From: Promicromonospora sukumoe 327MFSha3.1
Lineage (GTDB): Bacteria > Actinomycetota > Actinomycetes > Actinomycetales > Cellulomonadaceae
Direction of reading: 5' to 3'
NCBI RefSeq assembly: GCF_000385135.1
Contig: NZ_ARQM01000011.1
Location: 310,001-374,000 of the forward strand
DNA: 64,000 nucleotides
Shown here one piece after another: positions 7,681 to 16,561 of the stretch. Made by a program: the position numbers and the translations under genes. The notes beneath the pieces were generated by a model. That model was not told the origin of the DNA. It did no database searches and saw only the letters and a program-made list of their open reading frames with translations. Every line of letters begins with the position of its first letter. Position 1 is the stretch's first letter.

Positions 7681-8301
7681 ATGGCGACCGAGACGCAGCG
7701 CTCCACGGGACGACGGCGTAACCCCGCGACGCGCGCGACGATCCTGGCCACGGCCTTCGACGTCGTCGCGGAGCTCGGCTACGCCGGGCTGACGATCGAG
7801 AAGGTGGCGGCCCGGGCCGGCGTCGGCAAGCAGACGATCTACCGGTGGTGGCCGAACAAGGGCGCCCTGGTGCTCGACGCCGTGCTGGAGCGCACGGCGG
7901 GCTCCGGTCCGGAGGGCGCGGACGGCGCGCCGGCCGAGCTTCCCGACACGGGTGACCTCGAGGCCGACCTGATCGCCGTCCTGGTGGCCACGGTCGCGGA
8001 GTTCGCCGACCCCGACTTCGACCGGGCGCTCCGCGGCCTCACCGCGGCGATCATCGAGGACGCCGAGCTCGCCGGGGCCTATCGCGAGCGGCTGGACGGC
8101 CCGATGCGCGAGCTCAAGAAGCGCCGGCTGCGCCGGGCGCAGGAGGTCGGGCAGCTCGACCCGGACGTGGACCTCGACCTGGCCGTGGACCTGGTGTTCG
8201 CGCCGGTCGCCCAGCGCTGGACGGAGCGGTCGGGCGACCTCACGCCCGACGGTGCGCGGGCGGTCGTGCGGCACGCGCTCCGGGGGCTCGCGGCACGATG
8301 A
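7681..8301 (+). CDS. TetR/AcrR family transcriptional regulator
   Basis: 206 residues. The N-terminal TetR HTH covers residues ~17-63: ATILATAFDVVAELGYAGLT, then IEKVAARAGVGKQTIYRWWP with the conserved TIYRWW recognition helix. The C-terminal part is a helical ligand-binding domain (EFADPDFDRALRGLTAAIIED). It faces an SDR gene across two palindromes, so it most likely represses that gene and itself. Its 3' end overlaps the convergent DUF2809 gene by 62 bp. The inducer is unknown. Confidence 0.9.
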   Translation: MATETQRSTGRRRNPATRATILATAFDVVAELGYAGLTIEKVAARAGVGKQTIYRWWPNKGALVLDAVLERTAGSGPEGADGAPAELPDTGDLEADLIAVLVATVAEFADPDFDRALRGLTAAIIEDAELAGAYRERLDGPMRELKKRRLRRAQEVGQLDPDVDLDLAVDLVFAPVAQRWTERSGDLTPDGARAVVRHALRGLAAR

Positions 8302-8707
8302 GCCGGTGCAGCGCCCAGCCCGCGGCCGCGCCCACGGCGTACCAGGGCAGGTCCGGGGCGTTGAACGTGGTGCCGAGCACCAGCCGGGCGAGCGTGCTGT
8401 GCGCGCCGAGCGTCGCGGGCACGCCCGTGAGCTGGAAGAGCTCGACCGCCACGCTGAACCCGCACGCCACCACGGCGGCCACCCAACCGCGCGTGCGCGG
8501 CGCCACGACCAGCACGAGCCAGAAGATCAGCAGGGCGTAGAGCGCGTCGCCCGCGTACTTCGCCACGTCGCCCGTGAGCACGGACCGCACGGACAGTCCC
8601 GCGACCACGGTCAGCACGGCCGCGACGGCGGGCACGGCCCGACGGCGGAGCGCGGCCGCGACGCCGTCGTCCCGTGGACGCGCCGTCGTCCCGGGTGCGC
8701 CGCTCAT
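8240..8707 (-). CDS. DUF2809-type small membrane protein
   Basis: 155 residues with about four transmembrane helices. Pieces such as KYAGDALYALLIFWLV, GFSVAVELFQLTGVPATLG and FNAPDLPWYAVGAAAGWALH match the VELFQ...DLPWYAVG signature of DUF2809 proteins. Function is unknown. Its ATG overlaps the zapE stop (ATGA at 8704-8707), so the two are co-translated. Its 3' end runs 62 bp into the convergent TetR gene; the C-terminal Arg/Ala-rich tail encoded there may be little constrained. Confidence 0.75.
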   Translation of the reverse strand: MSGAPGTTARPRDDGVAAALRRRAVPAVAAVLTVVAGLSVRSVLTGDVAKYAGDALYALLIFWLVLVVAPRTRGWVAAVVACGFSVAVELFQLTGVPATLGAHSTLARLVLGTTFNAPDLPWYAVGAAAGWALHRLIVPRAPGARAARPPAHRRA

Positions 8708-9759
8708 GGTTGCCCCTCCGGTACGAGGCGGCCGGCCCGGCCCAGCTGCCGCAGCCGGCTCGTCGCGCGGGCCAGGTCGGGCGGGGCGGGACGCCCGTCG
8801 GGCACCACCAGCAGCTCGTCCAGCGGGCCCGGGGCGGTCACTACGAGCGGCAGGTCCCGGTCGTAGAGCACGTCGACCAGGCTCACGAACCTGGCCTGCG
8901 TGCTGACGTGGGAGTCGGCGAACGGCACGACGTCGGACACCACCCAGCGGTCGAACCGCTCCGCCAGCGACAGCAGGTCCAGCGCGGACACGGGCGCCGT
9001 GCAGAGCCCGGCGAAGTCGAACCACACGGCGCCGTCCGCCGCGCGGAGGGCGCGGACACTGCGGCCGCCGGCCAGGGGCACGTCGACGGCCTCGTCCGGC
9101 GTCGGACGGGCGAGCCCGTCGTCCGCGGATCCATCCGCCGGCCGCGGTGTCACCACGAGCCCCGCCCGCCACCCCGTCGCGGCCGGGGCGTGCAGCTCGC
9201 GGTAGTCCAGCGGGCCGTCCACCCGCAGCACGTCGAGCGACGACTCCAGCAGGGCGATGAGGGGTTCGGCGAGCTCGTGGAACAGCGGGTCGGGCAGCAG
9301 CCCCTGCGGCGGGTAGTTCGACGTCGCGACGAGCGTCACCCCGCGGCCCACCAGCGCGCGCAGGGCCCGGGAGAGCAGCATGGTGTCCCCGGCGTCGTGC
9401 AGGTGCAGCTCGTCGAAGCAGAGCACGGCGGCGTCACCGAGCAGGGCGTCCAGGGCGCGCTCCATCGCGTCGGGCGTGCCCGTGCGGGCCCACACCTCGG
9501 CGTGCAGCGCGCGGTAGAACTCGTGGAAGTGGAACCGGGGGCCGCCCGAGCGGACGTGGAAGCGGTCCAGGAGCCAGGTCTTGCCGCGGCCCACCGGACC
9601 CCAGAGGTACACCCCGCGCGGGCCGTCGTGACGCGGGCGCCCGGGCCGTGCGCCCAGGGTGTGCAGCAGGTCCTCGAGGTGCTCCGCGGCGGCCAGCTGG
9701 GCCGGGTCGAGCGCGTACCCCGCGGCGCCGGCGGCGTCGCGGATCGGCGTGGACTGCAT
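8704..9759 (-). CDS. zapE: ZapE/AFG1-like cell-division ATPase
   Basis: 351 residues from the ATG at 9759. Walker A is GPVGRGKT, Walker B is AVLCFDELHLHD, and the sensor region is VATSNYPPQGLLPDPLFH, all diagnostic of the AFG1/ZapE AAA+-like family. ZapE modulates the Z-ring during constriction in proteobacteria; actinobacterial homologues are common but little studied. An in-frame ATG at 9789 would add ten residues and overlap the def start, so I prefer 9759. Only 23 bp separate this start from def on the other strand, so the two promoters must overlap the opposite coding sequences. Confidence 0.88.
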   Translation of the reverse strand: MQSTPIRDAAGAAGYALDPAQLAAAEHLEDLLHTLGARPGRPRHDGPRGVYLWGPVGRGKTWLLDRFHVRSGGPRFHFHEFYRALHAEVWARTGTPDAMERALDALLGDAAVLCFDELHLHDAGDTMLLSRALRALVGRGVTLVATSNYPPQGLLPDPLFHELAEPLIALLESSLDVLRVDGPLDYRELHAPAATGWRAGLVVTPRPADGSADDGLARPTPDEAVDVPLAGGRSVRALRAADGAVWFDFAGLCTAPVSALDLLSLAERFDRWVVSDVVPFADSHVSTQARFVSLVDVLYDRDLPLVVTAPGPLDELLVVPDGRPAPPDLARATSRLRQLGRAGRLVPEGQP

Positions 9760-9782
9760 GCGTCGAAGGTACCCTCTCTGCC

Positions 9783-10472
9783 ATGGCATGGACCCGCCCC
9801 CGACGACGTAAGCCCGTCACGTACCTGCTCGGTGAGCCGGTCGAGGAGTACCCCGCGACCGCCCCGGAGGTGGAGCGGGGCCGGGTGCTGCGCATCACCG
9901 AGATCGGCGAGCCGGTGCTGCACACGCCGTCCCGGACCGTCGAGGAGTTCTCGACGCCGGAGCTCGCGCGGCTGATCGACGACCTGTTCGCCACCATGGA
10001 GTCGGCGCAGGGCGTGGGCCTCGCGGCCCCCCAGGTGGGCGTGGACCTGCGGGTGTTCGTGTACGACCTCACGGACGCGTCCGGGGACCGGCACGTGGGC
10101 CACGTGGTCAACCCGGTCCTGGAGATGGACCTCGAGGCCGAGCCCGAGACCGAGGAGGAGGGCTGCCTCTCCGTGCCCGGGGCGTACGAGCCCCTGGAGC
10201 GGCCCGGCGCCGCCACGGTGCGCGGCGTGGACCAGCACGGGGCACCGGTGCAGCTGTCGGGCACCGGGTACCTGGCGCGCTGCTTCATCCACGAGTCGCA
10301 GCACCTCGACGGCACCCTCTACTGGGACCACCTCGACGCCGAGCTGCAGGCGGACGCGCTGGAGCAGCGCGACGAGGAGCGGCCGCACATCGTCGCGGAG
10401 CGGCGCGAGATCGCGATCGAGCTCGACAAGACCCCGCCGGAGTACCCGGAGAAGCCGGCCGGCGGTCGCTGA
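9783..10472 (+). CDS. def: Peptide deformylase
   Basis: 229 residues. The three PDF motifs are intact: GVGLAAPQVG (from residue 77), EGCLS with metal ligand Cys128, and HESQH with ligands His170 and His174. It removes the N-formyl group from nascent proteins. The N-terminal ~35 residues (RPRRRKPVTYLLGEPVEE) and a long acidic C-terminal tail are extensions over the minimal fold, common in one actinobacterial PDF class. The start ATG 9783 sits head-to-head with zapE. A 44-nt perfect palindrome follows the stop. Confidence 0.95.
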   Translation: MAWTRPRRRKPVTYLLGEPVEEYPATAPEVERGRVLRITEIGEPVLHTPSRTVEEFSTPELARLIDDLFATMESAQGVGLAAPQVGVDLRVFVYDLTDASGDRHVGHVVNPVLEMDLEAEPETEEEGCLSVPGAYEPLERPGAATVRGVDQHGAPVQLSGTGYLARCFIHESQHLDGTLYWDHLDAELQADALEQRDEERPHIVAERREIAIELDKTPPEYPEKPAGGR

Positions 10473-10490
10473 CCCCGCACCTTCCCGCAC

Positions 10491-10534
10491 GTGTCAGACC
10501 CTCAGGTCACCATGGTGACCTGAGGGTCTGACAC
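10491..10534. terminator. 44-nt perfect palindrome between convergent genes
   Basis: Positions 10491-10512 are exactly reverse-complementary to 10513-10534 with no unpaired loop, centred on CACCATGGTG. It lies between the stops of def and the convergent hydrolase, starting 18 bp after def and ending 2 bp before the hydrolase stop codon. There is no T-run, so a U-less bidirectional terminator, as often proposed in actinobacteria, is the likeliest role. Confidence 0.7.
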
Positions 10535-10536
10535 GA

Positions 10537-11118
10537 TCAGCGGAGGGTTGCGACCCAGTTCGCCACGGTCTCGGCCACCGCCTTCTCCCGCGCGACGCCG
10601 CGCATGTCGTGCGCGCCGGACAGCGTCACGCTGGTGACGGTCCCGGGGATCGCCGCGACGTGGGCCGCGAGCTCGTCGGGCGTGCCGAACGGGTCCTTGT
10701 CGCCGGAGACGAACAGCGTGGGCACCTCGATCTGCCCGAAGTGCTCCACGCGGAGCTTCTCCGGCTTGCCCGGCGGGTGCAGCGGGTAGCTGAGCAGCAC
10801 CAGCCCGGCGGCGGGCAGGCCCTCGGCGACCGCCATGGAGCACATCCGCCCGCCGTAGGACCGCCCGCCCAGCAGCAGCCGGTCGGTCCCCACGCCCAGC
10901 TCGTCCGCCCAGGCGGCCGCCTCCTTCCGCAGGTGCCCGACGGCGACCGGGGCCCGGTCCGGCATCCGCCGCCCCTCGAGGCGGTACGGGAAGTCGATAC
11001 GGCGCACGGGCAGCGGCGTCGCGGCGTCGGCCAGGGTCTGCTCGACCGTGACGAGCGCCTGGTTGTCGCGGCTCGCGCCCGCGCCGGGGGTCAGCAGGAG
11101 TCCTGCGGGAGTGGTCAC
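10537..11118 (-). CDS. Alpha/beta-hydrolase, KANL3/Tex30-like
   Basis: 193 residues, short for an alpha/beta-hydrolase and without a lid. The start LLLTPGAGASRDNQAL is the family's first strand and glycine loop. Nucleophile elbow GGRSYGGRM gives the Ser, LFVSGDKDPFG the Asp, and SGAHDMRG the His of the triad. It is predicted to be a cytoplasmic hydrolase of dienelactone-hydrolase/Tex30 type; substrate unknown. It is convergent with def across a large palindrome. Confidence 0.85.
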   Translation of the reverse strand: MTTPAGLLLTPGAGASRDNQALVTVEQTLADAATPLPVRRIDFPYRLEGRRMPDRAPVAVGHLRKEAAAWADELGVGTDRLLLGGRSYGGRMCSMAVAEGLPAAGLVLLSYPLHPPGKPEKLRVEHFGQIEVPTLFVSGDKDPFGTPDELAAHVAAIPGTVTSVTLSGAHDMRGVAREKAVAETVANWVATLR

Positions 11119-11187
11119 CGGACCAGTCTGCCCCGGGCGGCGTCGTCCGGCCGGGCCGGGCCGGAGCGGGTGAGGTGAGGTGCGGCC

Positions 11188-12042
11188 TCAGGTGAGGCGG
11201 CGCAGGAGCAGCAGCGCGCCGCCCACGGTCAGCAGCGCGCCGCCGCCGAGCACCGCGACCCAGCCCAGCGGCGAGAGCAGGTCCTCCTCCTGCGCCACGT
11301 GCGCCTGCGCCTGCGTCGGGGCCTGCTGGATGTTCTGCAGCAGCCCGGCTCCGGGGGAGGTGGTCGACGGCGAGGGGCTCGGCGTGGCGGTGACCGACGG
11401 GGTCGGCGTCGGGCTCGGGCTGGCCGACGGCGTCGGAGTGGGGGTCGGCGTGGGCGTCGGGGTCGGCTCCGTCGCCGCTGCGGCCGCCTGTTGCCCCGAC
11501 TGCTCCGCGGCCGGGGACTCCGTGTCGGCAGGCGTCGGCGTGGCCTCCGGCGACGCCCCGCCACCGGGCCGGGGCGTCGAGGTCGGCGTGGGGGTCGACG
11601 TCGGCTCCGCGGGCTGCACGGTGGCGGTGCACACGCTGTTGCCGCTCGTCTCGTGCCAGCTGCTCGCGTCCTCGACCTCGACCCACACCACGCAGTAGCC
11701 GTCGGGGTAGGCCTGCACGGCCTCGCGGAACGAGGTCCAGCCCTGGTTCTGCTCGCCACGGGTGAGGTCGCGCCCGTACGAGCGCGCGCTCTTGCCGTTC
11801 AGCGAGCGGACCACGTAGGCGACCTCGTCGCTCTCGCGGCCGGGTTCGAAGGAGACGCCGTCCGAGCTCACCCGGATGTCGTCCCCGTAGCGCTCGGCGG
11901 CCGCGGCACGCTGTGCGACGGTGGCAGTGCCGGCCAGGGCGAGCACGGTCAGCAGGAGCAGCGTGAGCAGGAGCCGACGTGGTGCGGTGGCGTGACGTGC
12001 CATGGGCCGCGTCGGTGCGGCGGAGGCGATGGTGCGGATCAC
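11188..12042 (-). CDS. Secreted, membrane-anchored Thr/Pro-rich wall protein
   Basis: 284 residues. A signal peptide (RRLLLTLLLLTVLALAGTA, cleavage near AAAAE) leads to a small folded region (residues ~45-125) with two Cys. A long Pro/Thr/Ser/Glu linker of alternating TP repeats (~130-225) spans the wall, and a C-terminal transmembrane helix ends in LLLRRLT. There is no LPXTG, so the anchor is the helix itself. The GTG at 12042 follows GGTAGGA; an ATG at 12003 would shorten the n-region only. The TP repeat comes from a short GC-rich DNA repeat likely to vary in length. Function unknown. Confidence 0.75.
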   Translation of the reverse strand: MIRTIASAAPTRPMARHATAPRRLLLTLLLLTVLALAGTATVAQRAAAAERYGDDIRVSSDGVSFEPGRESDEVAYVVRSLNGKSARSYGRDLTRGEQNQGWTSFREAVQAYPDGYCVVWVEVEDASSWHETSGNSVCTATVQPAEPTSTPTPTSTPRPGGGASPEATPTPADTESPAAEQSGQQAAAAATEPTPTPTPTPTPTPSASPSPTPTPSVTATPSPSPSTTSPGAGLLQNIQQAPTQAQAHVAQEEDLLSPLGWVAVLGGGALLTVGGALLLLRRLT

Positions 12043-12076
12043 GGCGGCGATCCTACCGCCGTGCCCGCCGCGGGGC

Positions 12077-12697
12077 TCAGAATCTCGGCCCCTCCTCGCC
12101 GTGCAGGAGGTTGCGGATGGGCCGCGTGACGACGTCGACCCGGTCCACCAGGTCGGTGGGCCCGGTCACGACCAGGGCCCGGTCGGCCGCGGGGGAGTAG
12201 ACGGCGGTCACGTTGCGCACGGTCACCCGCATGCAGCGCCTGGCGGCGCCGTCCACGTGGAACTGCTTCGTCTCGACGGGCACGTCGTCCACCTCGGCGA
12301 CGATCGCGCGCATCGCGCTGCGGTAGTCCTGGTACGACTCGGCGAGGTCGGTCACGTCGGCCGCCTCGGGCGAGGCGGCCGGGTCGACGTCGGCGTGGAG
12401 CGGGGCCACGAGCGCGCCGCTGCAGGCGGCGCGCACGATGTCCTCGACCTGCGCCGGCGTCGCGGGCACGCGCAGGGTCTCGACCTCCACGGTCTCGCCG
12501 GCGAACGTGCGGTAGGAGCGCAGGAAGCGCTCCTCCGTCGGGTCCGTGCTGTCGGAGACGCCGGTGACCTCCTCCTCGACGAGGTCCAGACCCCACGTCA
12601 GGGGGTCGTCCACCTCGCCGACGACACCGGAGAAGCGCGCGAAGCGCGCGACGATCTGTTCCCAGGACTCGGGGGTCGGGCTCGGTTCGTCCGCCAT
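12077..12697 (-). CDS. Conserved hypothetical protein
   Basis: 206 residues, acidic and soluble, with no signal or membrane segment. ATG 12697 is preceded by GGGAGG. Visible features are a charged N-terminus (TPESWEQIVARFARFSG), a Cys-containing middle (AACSGALVAPLHADVD) and a C-terminal mixed alpha/beta stretch (VRNVTAVYSPAADRALVVTG). I do not recognise a family. It precedes the secreted protein gene on the same strand, so they may share a transcript. Confidence 0.65.
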   Translation of the reverse strand: MADEPSPTPESWEQIVARFARFSGVVGEVDDPLTWGLDLVEEEVTGVSDSTDPTEERFLRSYRTFAGETVEVETLRVPATPAQVEDIVRAACSGALVAPLHADVDPAASPEAADVTDLAESYQDYRSAMRAIVAEVDDVPVETKQFHVDGAARRCMRVTVRNVTAVYSPAADRALVVTGPTDLVDRVDVVTRPIRNLLHGEEGPRF

Positions 12698-12992
12698 GGG
12701 GCCTCCCGGAGCGGGTGCGGGTCTGGGAACGAGACTGCCGGGTGCACGGGGAGGCGTCAACGACCTTCGCCGGAATCAGCCGGGAATCAGCCGGGACTCG
12801 CCGCCGCACGGGGCCGCCCGGGCGTGTCGCCGCGCTCCGGGCGCGCTTTGCCGTCCGCGGACCGTCCATCGTCACGCCCCTGGCGAACATGGGCATCAAC
12901 CGGTAGGTCGCCGCGTTGGGAGCGCATAGAGTCGTTGCGGTCAGGCCTGGTACCGCCGGTGCAGGTGTACGCCGCTCGTGAGGGAGCAGCAC

Positions 12993-15554
12993 ATGTTCGA
13001 GAGATTTACGGATCGCGCCCGTCGGGTCGTCGTCCTCGCCCAGGAAGAGGCGCGGATGCTGAACCACAACTACATCGGCACGGAGCACATCCTGCTCGGC
13101 CTCATCCACGAGGGTGAGGGCGTTGCCGCCAAGGCGCTGGAGTCGCTCGGGATCTCGCTCGACGGCGTCCGTACCCAGGTCACCGAGATCATCGGTGAGG
13201 GGCAGCAGGCGCCGAGCGGGCACATCCCGTTCACGCCGCGCGCCAAGAAGGTTCTTGAGCTGTCGCTCCGCGAGGCGCTGCAGCTCGGTCACAACTACAT
13301 CGGCACCGAGCACATCCTGCTCGGCCTCATCCGCGAGGGTGAGGGCGTTGCCGCACAGGTGCTCACCAAGATGGGTGCCGACCTGAACAAGGTTCGCCAG
13401 CAGGTCATCCAGCTGCTGAGCGGCTACCAGGGCAAGGAGCCTGTCTCCGCCGGTGGCCCTCAGGAAGGTCAGCCCGCGGGCTCGGCCGTGCTCGACCAGT
13501 TCGGCCGCAACCTCACCCAGGCCGCGCGCGAGGGCAAGCTCGACCCGGTCATCGGGCGCACGCAGGAGATCGAGCGGGTCATGCAGGTGCTGTCCCGCCG
13601 CACCAAGAACAACCCGGTGCTGATCGGCGAGCCCGGCGTCGGCAAGACGGCCGTCGTCGAGGGCCTCGCACAGGACATCGTCAAGGGCGACGTCCCCGAG
13701 ACGCTCAAGGACAAGCAGCTCTACACGCTTGACCTGGGCGCCCTGGTGGCCGGCTCGCGCTACCGCGGTGACTTCGAGGAGCGCCTCAAGAAGGTGCTGA
13801 AGGAGATCCGCACGCGCGGCGACATCATCCTGTTCATCGACGAGATCCACACCCTGGTGGGTGCGGGTGCCGCCGAGGGCGCGATCGACGCCGCCTCCAT
13901 CCTGAAGCCCATGCTGGCTCGCGGTGAGCTGCAGACCATCGGTGCCACCACCCTCGACGAGTACCGCAAGTACGTCGAGAAGGACCCGGCCCTGGAGCGC
14001 CGCTTCCAGCCGATCCAGGTGTCGGAGCCGTCGCTCGAGCACGCCATCGAGATCCTCAAGGGTCTGCGCGACCGCTACGAGGCCCACCACCGCGTGTCCA
14101 TCACGGACTCCGCGCTGGTCTCCGCGGCCACGCTGGCGGACCGGTACATCAACGACCGGTTCCTCCCGGACAAGGCGATCGACCTGATCGACGAGGCCGG
14201 GGCGCGGCTGCGCATCCGTCGCATGACGGCGCCGCCGGAGCTCAAGGAGCTCGACGAGTCCATCGCCGAGGCGCGCCGCGAGAAGGAGTCGGCGATCGAC
14301 GAGCAGGACTTCGAGAAGGCCGCCGGGCTGCGTGACAAGGAGAAGCAGCTCACGCAGGTTCGCGCGGACAAGGAGAAGGCCTGGAAGTCGGGCGACCTCG
14401 ACACGGTCGCAGAGGTCGACGACGAGCTGATCGCCGAGGTGCTGGCGATGTCCACGGGCATCCCGGTCGTCAAGCTCACCGAGGAGGAGTCCAGCCGGCT
14501 GCTCCACATGGAGGACGAGCTGCACAAGCGGGTCGTCGGCCAGGAGGCCGCGATCAAGGCCCTGTCGCAGGCGATCCGCCGTACGCGGGCCGGCCTCAAG
14601 GACCCGAAGCGTCCCGGTGGCTCGTTCATCTTCGCCGGCCCCACGGGTGTCGGTAAGACCGAGCTCGCCAAGGCGCTCGCCGAGTTCCTGTTCGGTGACG
14701 AGGACGCGCTCATCCAGCTCGACATGTCCGAGTTCTCGGAGAAGCACACGGTCTCGCGCCTGTTCGGCTCCCCGCCCGGATACGTCGGCTACGACGAGGG
14801 TGGCCAGCTGACCGAGAAGGTGCGGCGCAAGCCGTTCTCCGTGGTCCTGTTCGACGAGGTGGAGAAGGCGCACGCCGACATCTTCAACTCGCTGCTGCAG
14901 GTGCTCGAGGACGGTCGCCTCACGGACTCGCAGGGTCGCGTGGTCGACTTCAAGAACACCGTGATCATCATGACCACCAACCTGGGCACGCGGGACATCG
15001 CCAAGGGCGTCCAGACCGGCTTCAACGCCGGCGGCGACCTGGTGACCTCCTACGAGCGCATGAAGGCCAAGGTCAACGAGGAGCTCAAGCAGCACTTCCG
15101 GCCGGAGTTCCTCAACCGCGTCGACGACGTGGTCGTGTTCCCGCAGCTCTCGCAGGACGAGATCATCGAGATCGTCGACCTGGAGATCGCGAAGCTCGAC
15201 CGTCGCCTGCGCGACCGGGACATGGGCATCGAGCTCACCCCCGCCGCGAAGCACCTGCTGGCGGAGAAGGGCTACGACCCGGTGCTCGGCGCCCGTCCGC
15301 TGAAGCGAGCCATCCAGCGGGAGATCGAGGACACGCTGTCCGAGAAGATCCTGTTCGGCGAGCTCACGGCGGGTCAGCTGGTGATCGTCGACGGCGAGGG
15401 CGAGGGCATCCTCGGCGAGTTCAGCTTCCGTGGTGTGGAGCGGGACGAGCGTCGTCGGCCGACCCAGGCCGAGCCCCAGTCGGTGCCCGCGGGCGCCGGA
15501 CTGGTGCCGCGCGACCTGCCGCCGTCGGGCCAGATGGCGGCCGGCGGGGCGTGA
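12993..15554 (+). CDS. clpC: ATP-dependent Clp protease ATP-binding subunit ClpC
   Basis: 853 residues. There are two N-terminal Clp repeats ([20 protein letters not shown] and [18 protein letters not shown]). The first AAA+ module has Walker A GEPGVGKT (212-219) and Walker [14 protein letters not shown]/middle domain follows ([18 protein letters not shown], from ~436), then a second AAA+ module with GPTGVGKT (549-556) and [11 protein letters not shown], and the Clp-C tail. It unfolds substrates for ClpP and is usually essential in actinobacteria. The ATG at 12993 is chosen because the upstream GTG (12978) overlaps the Shine-Dalgarno GAGGGAG. A strong hairpin terminator follows. Confidence 0.98.
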   Translation: MFERFTDRARRVVVLAQEEARMLNHNYIGTEHILLGLIHEGEGVAAKALESLGISLDGVRTQVTEIIGEGQQAPSGHIPFTPRAKKVLELSLREALQLGHNYIGTEHILLGLIREGEGVAAQVLTKMGADLNKVRQQVIQLLSGYQGKEPVSAGGPQEGQPAGSAVLDQFGRNLTQAAREGKLDPVIGRTQEIERVMQVLSRRTKNNPVLIGEPGVGKTAVVEGLAQDIVKGDVPETLKDKQLYTLDLGALVAGSRYRGDFEERLKKVLKEIRTRGDIILFIDEIHTLVGAGAAEGAIDAASILKPMLARGELQTIGATTLDEYRKYVEKDPALERRFQPIQVSEPSLEHAIEILKGLRDRYEAHHRVSITDSALVSAATLADRYINDRFLPDKAIDLIDEAGARLRIRRMTAPPELKELDESIAEARREKESAIDEQDFEKAAGLRDKEKQLTQVRADKEKAWKSGDLDTVAEVDDELIAEVLAMSTGIPVVKLTEEESSRLLHMEDELHKRVVGQEAAIKALSQAIRRTRAGLKDPKRPGGSFIFAGPTGVGKTELAKALAEFLFGDEDALIQLDMSEFSEKHTVSRLFGSPPGYVGYDEGGQLTEKVRRKPFSVVLFDEVEKAHADIFNSLLQVLEDGRLTDSQGRVVDFKNTVIIMTTNLGTRDIAKGVQTGFNAGGDLVTSYERMKAKVNEELKQHFRPEFLNRVDDVVVFPQLSQDEIIEIVDLEIAKLDRRLRDRDMGIELTPAAKHLLAEKGYDPVLGARPLKRAIQREIEDTLSEKILFGELTAGQLVIVDGEGEGILGEFSFRGVERDERRRPTQAEPQSVPAGAGLVPRDLPPSGQMAAGGA

Positions 15555-15580
15555 TCGCCCGGTAGGACGCGGTCCTGACA

Positions 15581-15618
15581 CGAGGCCCGGCCACCCCTTC
15601 GGGGGTGGCCGGGCCTCG
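15581..15618 (+). terminator. clpC terminator
   Basis: A perfect 17-bp stem (15581-15597 with 15602-15618) is closed by a TTCG tetraloop 26 bp after the clpC stop. A short T-containing tail follows. Confidence 0.9.
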
Positions 15619-15641
15619 TCGTTGTCCCGGGGCCGCGGACG

Positions 15642-15718
15642 GAGGTGCGCTTCTACCCAGCGATTGGGCCCGAAACCGAGTGAGTTCCGGGCCCAATGGC
15701 TGGGTAGAAGCGCACCTC
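15642..15718. repeat. Long-hairpin family A, copy 1
   Basis: Arms of about 34 nt (starting GAGGTGCGCTTCTACCCAGC) pair with the mirror arm ending at 15718, with two or three mismatches. It lies between convergent clpC and the IclR gene, after clpC's own terminator. A second copy with nearly the same arms is at 50226-50296, more than 34 kb away. It could be a bidirectional terminator spread as a repeat. Confidence 0.75.
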
Positions 15719-15745
15719 GGGTATCGGGGCGGCGCCGGGTGGCCG

Positions 15746-16492
15746 TCAGGCCACCGGCGGAAGCGCCAGGCCCGCCGGGAGGAGGGGCGGGAGCAGCTCG
15801 CGCAGCGCGTCCACGCGCTCCGCACGTGCCGCGCCGCGCAGCCGCTCCACGGGGGCCGTGATGCTCACCGCCGCGACGCCCCGGCCCGCGCGGAGCAGCG
15901 GCACCGCGATGCAGGCGATGCCGCGCTCGTTCTCCTCGGTCTCCCCGGCGACGCCGGTCCGCCGGGCGTCGGCCAGCACGTCACGCAGGTGCTCCGCGGG
16001 GGTGTTCCCGCCGGCGAACCGCTCCAGGACGCCGTCGTCGAGGTCCTGGACCGACAGCAGCGCCCGCCCGAGCGCCGTGGTCGCGGCGGCGCGCCGGCGT
16101 CCGACGGCGGACCACACCCGGACCGCGCGCTGCGGCTCCACCTTGTCGAGGTAGACCACCTCGCGCCCCGCCAGCACCCCGAGGTGCACCAGCTCGTCGA
16201 CCGCCTCGCTGAGCGCCGTCAGCGCCGGGTGCAGCAGGGCGGGGAGGTTCTCCTCGGCCAGGTAGGCGCTGCCCAGCGCCAGGGCGGAGGGGCCGAGCCG
16301 GTAGGCGCCGTCCGACGTCTGCTCGGCGTAGCCGCGGTGGCGAAGCGCGGCGAGCGTGCGGTGCAGCGTCGGCTTGCTGACGCCCACGGCCTGGGCCAGC
16401 GTGGCCAGCGGCGCGCCCGCGGCGCCGAAGCCCGCGAGGGTGTCGAGGGCCAGCAGTGCCTTGTCGACGCTGCCGAGCGGACTGGCTTCCAC
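15746..16492 (-). CDS. IclR family regulator of the KDG operon
   Basis: 248 residues. The N-terminal winged helix spans residues ~8-68 (SVDKALLALDTLA, then VGVSKPTLHRTLAALRHRGYAEQ). The C-terminal IclR effector domain includes LVHLGVLAGREVVYLDKVEPQRAVR and GIACIAVPLL. It is transcribed away from eda-kdgK across a 69-bp gap holding a palindromic operator. The likely effector is 2-keto-3-deoxygluconate or its 6-phosphate, by analogy with KdgR; this is inference. Confidence 0.88.
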   Translation of the reverse strand: MEASPLGSVDKALLALDTLAGFGAAGAPLATLAQAVGVSKPTLHRTLAALRHRGYAEQTSDGAYRLGPSALALGSAYLAEENLPALLHPALTALSEAVDELVHLGVLAGREVVYLDKVEPQRAVRVWSAVGRRRAAATTALGRALLSVQDLDDGVLERFAGGNTPAEHLRDVLADARRTGVAGETEENERGIACIAVPLLRAGRGVAAVSITAPVERLRGAARAERVDALRELLPPLLPAGLALPPVA

Positions 16493-16513
16493 GGGACTCC
16501 CTCACGTAGCATG

Positions 16514-16553
16514 CGTTTCGCAGTGAACAACAGGCGTTCACCATAGCGAAACG
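16514..16553. promoter_or_regulatory. IclR-type operator upstream of eda
   Basis: Nested inverted repeats: CGTTTCGC (16514-16521) with GCGAAACG (16546-16553), and inside them TGAAC (16524-16528) with GTTCA (16536-16540). The whole 40-bp site ends 8 bp before the eda ATG and is about 20 bp from the IclR start. It is suited to control both directions. Confidence 0.7.
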
Positions 16554-16561
16554 GAGCACGC

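Noticed and set aside
12039-15581. 1180-codon open frame antisense to clpC
   Set aside because: It mirrors clpC codon by codon, as expected for high-GC third positions; no domain, start signal or composition of its own.
15605-16546. Open frame on the plus strand across the family A hairpin and the IclR gene
   Set aside because: Shadow of the IclR gene; its first residues come from the hairpin arm that is also translated near 50230.
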